From: Bacteroidota bacterium
GTDB lineage: Bacteria; Bacteroidota; Bacteroidia; B-17B0; Aurantibacillaceae
Direction: 5' to 3'
DNA: 64,000 bases
Assembly: GCA_947450025.1 (NCBI GenBank)
Contig: CANFTW010000002.1
Span: 124,001 to 188,000 of the forward strand
Of the stretch, positions 58,075-64,000 are shown in pieces. Each line of letters begins with the position of its first letter. The stretch's first letter is position 1. The notes under the pieces are model-generated. The model was not told where the DNA came from. It did no database searches and saw only the letters and a list, made by a program, of their open reading frames with translations. The position numbers were made by a program, and so were the translations under genes.

Positions 58075-60909
58075 TTATTTTCCCGCAGCGGCGGCACTTT
58101 TAATTTTAGCGTCTTCTAAAATTTTCTGGCTTTTAATTTCAGCCTCATCTAATAATTTCTGCGCTTGTTTATCAGCTTCCTTCTTAGCAATCTCTGCTAC
58201 TTTTTTAGCCGCAATTTTTCCTAAAGGATTTTTAACCTCTTCAACTTGTTTATCAGCAGCTGCATAAGCCTCTGCTTTTAATTTATCAGAAGCGGCTTGT
58301 GCATCTGCTTTAATTCTGGCCACTTGAGCTTGAGCGTCTGCTAAAATTTTCTGTGCCTCTTCATTCGCTTTATCTTTAGCAGTATTTACCAACTGATCCT
58401 TCACAGCTTCCGATGTTGATTTACCATCATTTTTTAAACCTGTTTTTACAGTAGGATTTGTAACTGTTCCTCCAAATCCAACATTAACCTTAATTGATTT
58501 TGGCATGCTAACTGTTGTTCCAAGAGCTGAACTTGCTTGACCTAATAAACCTGATACCATACTATTAGCTTGAGCACCAAACATCTCAGTTGGCACATCC
58601 ATCTTCCAATTATAATCAATAGTTTGATCAAAGCCTGTAGATCCAGTAATCTCGGCATTAATTTTATCAATTTTCACTTTCACAGGATTACGCAAATTTA
58701 CTCGCCCATCTTTAAACTCATATTCAGCCATAACATTTTGAATATTTAAATTTTTAAGTTGTTCGATTTTTAAAGCATCTCCTAATTTTACAAACGCCGG
58801 AAAGCCTCCAATTGAAACACTATTGGTTTTAAATACACCATTGCCATGAAGTGACGATAATATAGGCGACATAGTTTGATCTAAATCTGCTTTAAAGCCC
58901 TCTAGAGTAGCTGTAAACATTCCTTTTGCATATTGGCCAATTGGTGCTAGTTTTTGAACTGTATTAAATGCTGCAAATGTTTTTTGAATATCAAAATTAT
59001 CAACTTTGAAGGTTAAATCAACTGTAGGTTTTTTAGGATTAGTCGTCTCATAATATCCATTCATTAATACTTTCCCGCCTAATAATCCTAAGTTTAAATT
59101 AGTCATGTCTACTTTCTTTTGACGAACTACAATGTTACCTACCATATTATCGATGGTTAAATTATCATACAGTACTTTTACAAAGTTAGCATTCAAATTA
59201 AAGTCAATATTTCCAGGCACTTCGGCTACGGTCATAGCCGATGTATCTGTTGCCGAAGGTTGTGCAGCAGAAGTTTCGGTAGTGGATGAACTCATTAATT
59301 CATTTAAGTCCATAAATTTAGATTGCACATTAAAGCTTCCTTTAATTAAAGAATCTTTAAAGATATATTGTAAGAAATTATCAATTTTACCATTTGCTTT
59401 CACATCAGATTTACCCAGTAAAGCATCAAATCCAGCTAATTCTACATACTGATTAGTGAAATTTAATTTCATCATATTAAGCATGACTACATATGGTAAG
59501 GTTGAAGTTTTATAGTTCATTTTATCGATTTCTAAACTACCTGCCATTTTAAATTTATCGTATTCTTTTTTATCGATGCTACTCATTCTTCCAGCTGCAG
59601 AAACGTCTGCTTTAACAACACCACTCATTTCATCACCTTTTTCTAAAGGCACAAATTCTTTTACAGAAGCCATATTGATAATCCCTCTAATTTCAGCAGA
59701 TAAATCAGGGTCAGAAATAGGTGTTTTAACATGTGCCCACATATCAATTGGATTACCAGCCATTTCTAGATGAAATTTATTTACATCCACTACAGTAGCA
59801 TCTAAATAATCTTTTTTATTTTCAATATGAACATCAATGTTAATATTATTAACTGATTTAGGTAAAGAAGGGTATTTAAACATAGCATTAGCAATGCCTA
59901 AATTAATTTCAAATGATGGATAAGTGTCACTTTTGCCATCAGAACTTGTATGCATGGTTCCTGAAGCTTTTCCGTTCAATTTTAAACTTCCTTCAGTTTT
60001 TACACTTGCAAAATCTTTACTATAAACACTTGGTATTAATGATAAAATAGATTTGAATTCGGTTTGTTTGGACGCAAATTTCAAATCCATTGAAATATCT
60101 TCTTTAGGCATAGATACAAAACCATCAAATGATAATCCTAAGTCATTTAAACTCAATTCGTTTTCTTTAAAGGTAAATTTCATGTTAGGCATATCCATAT
60201 CAATATCGGCCTTAAAACGTGTTTTAGTTTTAATTAAATATCCAATACCTCCCATATCATAAGATAATTCAGCGATCTCTAATAAATTACTTAGCAAGAA
60301 ATTATCTTGAGTAAAATCGCCACTCAATTTATAATTCATATCTTTTAAAGTAGCCGACATATTACCTTGCATATCATTATAACTAATGTTAGCATGTTTA
60401 ATCTCTAGTGATTTTAATTTTAATGCAAATTTAGTGGCACTCGTATCTGCTGGTTTTGCCAAAGCGGTATCTGAACTAGCTTTAGCAATATCCCAATTTG
60501 CTTTGCCATCATGCATCACAATCCCATTAATTTTCGGCTCATCAATTATTAATGAATTTACTTGATACTTATCTCCACTAATGACACTTTTTATATTTAA
60601 ATCAAAAGATAATTCTTTAATATACGCTAAAGTATCCCCTTTAAAAGGTTCAATGTTAATTACGCTTACATTTTTAATTTTAAATCTGAAATCAGGAAAC
60701 GAACTAAACAGTGTTAAATCAAAATCGCCAAAATCAACTTTTGCATTTAAATTATTATTGGCTTCTTTCTTAACGATTTGGACAATTTTATCTTTAAATA
60801 TAAATGGAGCTATTATAATTAAAACTATAAGAAGTAAAAATGAAATGCCGCTCCATTTAAGAATTCTTTTTAATAAACTTTTTTTTGCTTTAGGTTGTGC
60901 TGTGCTCAT
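58075..60909 (-). CDS. AsmA-family protein with Ala-rich coiled-coil C-terminus
   Basis: N-terminal TM, AsmA-like body, C-terminal 'AQKILADAQAQVARIKADAQAASDKLKAEAYAAADKQ...' heptad-like. Confidence 0.85.
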   Translation of the reverse strand: MSTAQPKAKKSLLKRILKWSGISFLLLIVLIIIAPFIFKDKIVQIVKKEANNNLNAKVDFGDFDLTLFSSFPDFRFKIKNVSVINIEPFKGDTLAYIKELSFDLNIKSVISGDKYQVNSLIIDEPKINGIVMHDGKANWDIAKASSDTALAKPADTSATKFALKLKSLEIKHANISYNDMQGNMSATLKDMNYKLSGDFTQDNFLLSNLLEIAELSYDMGGIGYLIKTKTRFKADIDMDMPNMKFTFKENELSLNDLGLSFDGFVSMPKEDISMDLKFASKQTEFKSILSLIPSVYSKDFASVKTEGSLKLNGKASGTMHTSSDGKSDTYPSFEINLGIANAMFKYPSLPKSVNNINIDVHIENKKDYLDATVVDVNKFHLEMAGNPIDMWAHVKTPISDPDLSAEIRGIINMASVKEFVPLEKGDEMSGVVKADVSAAGRMSSIDKKEYDKFKMAGSLEIDKMNYKTSTLPYVVMLNMMKLNFTNQYVELAGFDALLGKSDVKANGKIDNFLQYIFKDSLIKGSFNVQSKFMDLNELMSSSTTETSAAQPSATDTSAMTVAEVPGNIDFNLNANFVKVLYDNLTIDNMVGNIVVRQKKVDMTNLNLGLLGGKVLMNGYYETTNPKKPTVDLTFKVDNFDIQKTFAAFNTVQKLAPIGQYAKGMFTATLEGFKADLDQTMSPILSSLHGNGVFKTNSVSIGGFPAFVKLGDALKIEQLKNLNIQNVMAEYEFKDGRVNLRNPVKVKIDKINAEITGSTGFDQTIDYNWKMDVPTEMFGAQANSMVSGLLGQASSALGTTVSMPKSIKVNVGFGGTVTNPTVKTGLKNDGKSTSEAVKDQLVNTAKDKANEEAQKILADAQAQVARIKADAQAASDKLKAEAYAAADKQVEEVKNPLGKIAAKKVAEIAKKEADKQAQKLLDEAEIKSQKILEDAKIKSAAAAGK

Positions 60910-60987
60910 GTTTTAATTGAATATAATTATAAGTTATAAATTTATAGAGAATTGTTTAATTCTAAGATTTAATTTTATGCAGAATTG

Positions 60988-62232
60988 TTAATTATTGTTG
61001 CTTATAAAAGACAATTCAAAACGAGTTCCATGATCATTCGTAAATTTAAAATCACCATCTAACTGTTCTGTTAAAGATGAAATGACCGTCATGCCCAAAG
61101 ATTGCTTTTTATCATAACCAGATGGTAGGCCGCATCCATTATCAGCTACAATCATTTTGAAGTGATCTTTTTCTTTCGAAAACGACACGAAAATTTCACC
61201 ATCTACCTTATCTTTAAAAGCATGTTTATAGATATTTGTTAAAAGCTCATTTAAAATTAACGCGCAAGGTATTGCTACATTAACATTTAAAACCAAATTA
61301 TTAATTTTTGTAGTAACGTTAACTATATTAGAAATTGTTGGATATGACGTGGTTATTTCCTCAATTAATTCTTTTATATACTCATCAAAATTAACATCAA
61401 TCAAACTGTCGCTTTTATAAAGTCGATTATGAATTAATGCCATCGATCTCACACGATTTCGACTTTCCAATAAAACACTTTTAGCATCTTCATGCAAATC
61501 ATCATTTATTTTCAAACTAAATAACCCAGATATTATTGCTAAATTATTTTTAACTCGATGATGTAATTCGGCAATCAATAGATTTTTTTCAGACAAAGCT
61601 TCTCTAATTGCTTTTTCCGACTGCTTTCTCTCTTCAATTCGCTGAATATAAAAATAACTTTCCTGCAAATTATTTTGAATAATCAAATAAACAAAAAAGC
61701 CTATCGCTGAGGCACTAAAAATTAAATTAAACATAAACATCTGAGAACGTTTATCATCAGTTAAATAACGACTACTAAACAAGCTATAGTTTGTAATAAC
61801 ATTGACAGTTAAAAATGTTATAATTAATAAAAAATGAAATAGCATCACCTTTCGATCTTCTCTCATATCAAAAACAAATGCAATGGCAAATATGAGAGGA
61901 AAATGATAAAGGTAGGTGCCAGATAAAATGCCTGAATAAGAATCAAAATAAAAAATAGCAATGCTAATTGTTGTAAACAAAAAAGAAATGGCAAAACGGT
62001 GATATGATAATTTGTTTAGATAAAACCCTATTAAACAAATAATAACTAACCCTTCAATTAATAAAGCAGAAAAAAAATCGCTTAACAAATAATTATTAAT
62101 TCCACTAAAAAGGAAAATGAAAATTGCAACAGAACTAAATTGATTAGTTAACTTAATGCGCTTTACTAAAATATCATCATACTCAGGCAGTATTCCAATT
62201 GAAGAAATATAATTCCATGTTTTTTTAAACAT
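60988..62232 (-). CDS. HWE/HisKA_2-type sensor histidine kinase, multi-TM
   Basis: 'LIAELHHRVKNNLAIISGLFSLKI', 'ILNELLTNIYKHAF', 'VADNGCGLP', 'LGMTVISSLTEQLDGDF'. Confidence 0.92.
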   Translation of the reverse strand: MFKKTWNYISSIGILPEYDDILVKRIKLTNQFSSVAIFIFLFSGINNYLLSDFFSALLIEGLVIICLIGFYLNKLSYHRFAISFLFTTISIAIFYFDSYSGILSGTYLYHFPLIFAIAFVFDMREDRKVMLFHFLLIITFLTVNVITNYSLFSSRYLTDDKRSQMFMFNLIFSASAIGFFVYLIIQNNLQESYFYIQRIEERKQSEKAIREALSEKNLLIAELHHRVKNNLAIISGLFSLKINDDLHEDAKSVLLESRNRVRSMALIHNRLYKSDSLIDVNFDEYIKELIEEITTSYPTISNIVNVTTKINNLVLNVNVAIPCALILNELLTNIYKHAFKDKVDGEIFVSFSKEKDHFKMIVADNGCGLPSGYDKKQSLGMTVISSLTEQLDGDFKFTNDHGTRFELSFISNNN

Positions 62233-62236
62233 ATCA

Positions 62237-64000
62237 TTATTTACTCAAAATTTTAAACTCGGTTCTTCGATTTTCCTGACGCCCTAATTCCGTATCATTG
62301 GTAGCAACTGGAACATATTCTCCATACCCTTTAGCTATTAATCGATCAGAGGAAATGCCTTTACCAATTAAATAGGTTACGACTGACTGGGACCGGGATT
62401 GAGATAATTTTTGATTATAATCATCACTTCCTTTATTATCAGTATGACTTCCTAATTCTATTTTTAACGTTAAATTTTCATTTAATAATTTAATTAATCG
62501 ATCTAACTCATTAGCAGACTCTGAGCGAATTGTTGCTTTATCAAAATCAAAGAATATATTTTTTAAAACAATAGATTGACCTACGTCTATTTGCTTTAAA
62601 GCTACATTTTTTTCAATTTCTTGAAATTCTTCAGATGCTTTTAAATCAAAATTTTCGGAGTGAAATAAATAACCATCTTTTTTAACAGCAATCCCATAAT
62701 TTTTTCCAGAAGGCAAGGACACTAAATACTTTCCAGTTGTACTGTTTGATTTAAAGGTGGCGATTACTTCATTTAATGAATTATCAATTAATTCAATTGA
62801 TGCCTCTAATAAATTATGAGTTTTGGCATCAGAAATAACCCCTTTTAATATTGTCATTTTAGGCCCAGAACTAACAATTTTATCAGCTTTAAATTCACTA
62901 ATAGGAGCGGTTACACTTGCTAATAAATTATCTTCATTCATTAATATGGGAGGTTTTTCTGGTCCTAAAAATGTGATTTTATAAATATCTTTATCTCCGT
63001 ATCCTCCTTGTTTTGAAGAGGCAAAATACCCGTGATTTCCACTTCCACTAATCACAAAAAACACGTCATCATCTGGGCCATTAATTGGGTATCCTAAATT
63101 TTGAGGGGTACTCCATTTGCCGTTTTCAAAAGTAGATTTAAAAACATCATAGCCTCCCATTGAACCATATCCCTTAGAACTAAAATAAATTGTTTTACCA
63201 TCTGGATGAATAAAAACTCCTTCTTCACCATATTTAGTATTTAATGCAGATCCAATATTTACTGAAGGCCCCCACTCTCCTTTTACATCTTTATCTGAAT
63301 AATAAATATCTCTGTCTCCTATGCCACCAACTTTATCACTAATAAAGTAAAGTCTCTTCGCGTCATACGATAAACTAACTGACGATTCATGATCTTTTGA
63401 GTTAATATTTTTATTTAAATGCTCTGGCTTTGTCCATGAATTTCCAACGAGATTACTAACATATAAATCTCCACCGTCTTTTTCCTTAAATTTATAAATA
63501 AATAAAATAGTTCCATCTGAAGATAATCCCGCAGTCGCATCATGTTCATCTGTATTTACAATTGATCCAAAATTTTGAGCTAACACCCAGTCTTTACCGT
63601 TTTTTTGAGAGACATATAAGTCTTCCATATACCCACTACTATGTTCGTCTAATTTACCTCCCGTGGTAGTATTTCTACATGCGGTAAATGCCAACATAGA
63701 TTCATCGGCTGAAATAAAAGCACTATACTCAGGATATGATGTATTAATATTTGGTCCTAAATTATCCACGAATACTCTTTGAGGATTTGCTGTTTCAATT
63801 TTCCCTACTTTACATTCACTAATTTTCTTGTATAGATCTTCAATTGATAAAGCATTTAATTTAGGATCTGTATTTAAAAAAGATAAATGTTTTTGGTAAT
63901 ACTTAATCGCATCATCCCATTTTAATTGAAATTGAAATGACCATGCAATAAAATAATTAACATCATCTGGAATTTTGGCATTTAAGGAAATTGCCTTCTC
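62237..64000 (-). CDS. OmpA-family protein with PD40/WD40-like repeats and TPR-like N-part (N-terminus beyond window)
   Basis: Repeated 'SxDGxTIYFSSKG' PD40 motifs, OmpA C-domain 'LKIELGSHTDNKGSDDYNQKLSQSRSQSVVTYLIGKGISSDRLIAKGYGE'; frame stays open to the right edge. Confidence 0.9.
   Translation of the reverse strand, partial: EKAISLNAKIPDDVNYFIAWSFQFQLKWDDAIKYYQKHLSFLNTDPKLNALSIEDLYKKISECKVGKIETANPQRVFVDNLGPNINTSYPEYSAFISADESMLAFTACRNTTTGGKLDEHSSGYMEDLYVSQKNGKDWVLAQNFGSIVNTDEHDATAGLSSDGTILFIYKFKEKDGGDLYVSNLVGNSWTKPEHLNKNINSKDHESSVSLSYDAKRLYFISDKVGGIGDRDIYYSDKDVKGEWGPSVNIGSALNTKYGEEGVFIHPDGKTIYFSSKGYGSMGGYDVFKSTFENGKWSTPQNLGYPINGPDDDVFFVISGSGNHGYFASSKQGGYGDKDIYKITFLGPEKPPILMNEDNLLASVTAPISEFKADKIVSSGPKMTILKGVISDAKTHNLLEASIELIDNSLNEVIATFKSNSTTGKYLVSLPSGKNYGIAVKKDGYLFHSENFDLKASEEFQEIEKNVALKQIDVGQSIVLKNIFFDFDKATIRSESANELDRLIKLLNENLTLKIELGSHTDNKGSDDYNQKLSQSRSQSVVTYLIGKGISSDRLIAKGYGEYVPVATNDTELGRQENRRTEFKILSK

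Noticed and set aside
59132-60916. Several plus-strand ORFs opposite the AsmA-like gene
   Set aside because: Shadow ORFs within a well-supported minus-strand gene.

Overview
AT-rich Bacteroidota chromosomal window (typical hallmarks: T9SS sorting tails, PorP/SprF, UpxY-like NusG, TonB-dependent receptors, TTTG/TAnnTTTG-like promoters). I saw no rRNA, tRNA, CRISPR array, prophage or IS element. Left to right: (i) the end of an exopolysaccharide locus (ABC exporter permease, HTH regulator, NAD-dependent epimerase, UpxY/NusG, Wzc-like kinase) directly followed by a minimal exosortase system (71-aa PID-CTERM micro-protein, XrtX-like exosortase, associated membrane protein); (ii) glyA, M16 and M48 proteases, outer-membrane proteins, and a TSP3/SPOR/EF-hand paralog cluster; (iii) a CDP-alcohol phosphatidyltransferase/PlsC/CdsA lipid cluster with a divergently placed HTH regulator; (iv) ispD, a PolX-like protein with a degenerate polymerase site, GH3, PorP, aroK, kdsB, prolyl oligopeptidase, AlkD-like, glucosaminidase; (v) a 1658-aa M43-like T9SS protease with 11 tandem Ig-like repeats, RecQ; (vi) a PhoB-like response regulator locus with SpoIIE-like phosphatase, TonB receptor, T9SS surface protein and a pseudo-receiver response regulator (Asp->Glu); three intergenic regions here carry TTAACA/TGTTAA hexamers at exact 11-bp spacing; (vii) LpxH-like, AsmA-like, HWE-type histidine kinase and an OmpA/PD40 protein. 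Best leads: the Pho-box-like regulon with its D->E pseudo-receiver paralog, and the PID-CTERM/XrtX micro-system with a terminator-like hairpin abutting the exosortase start codon. All calls are by reading the sequence; no database search was run.
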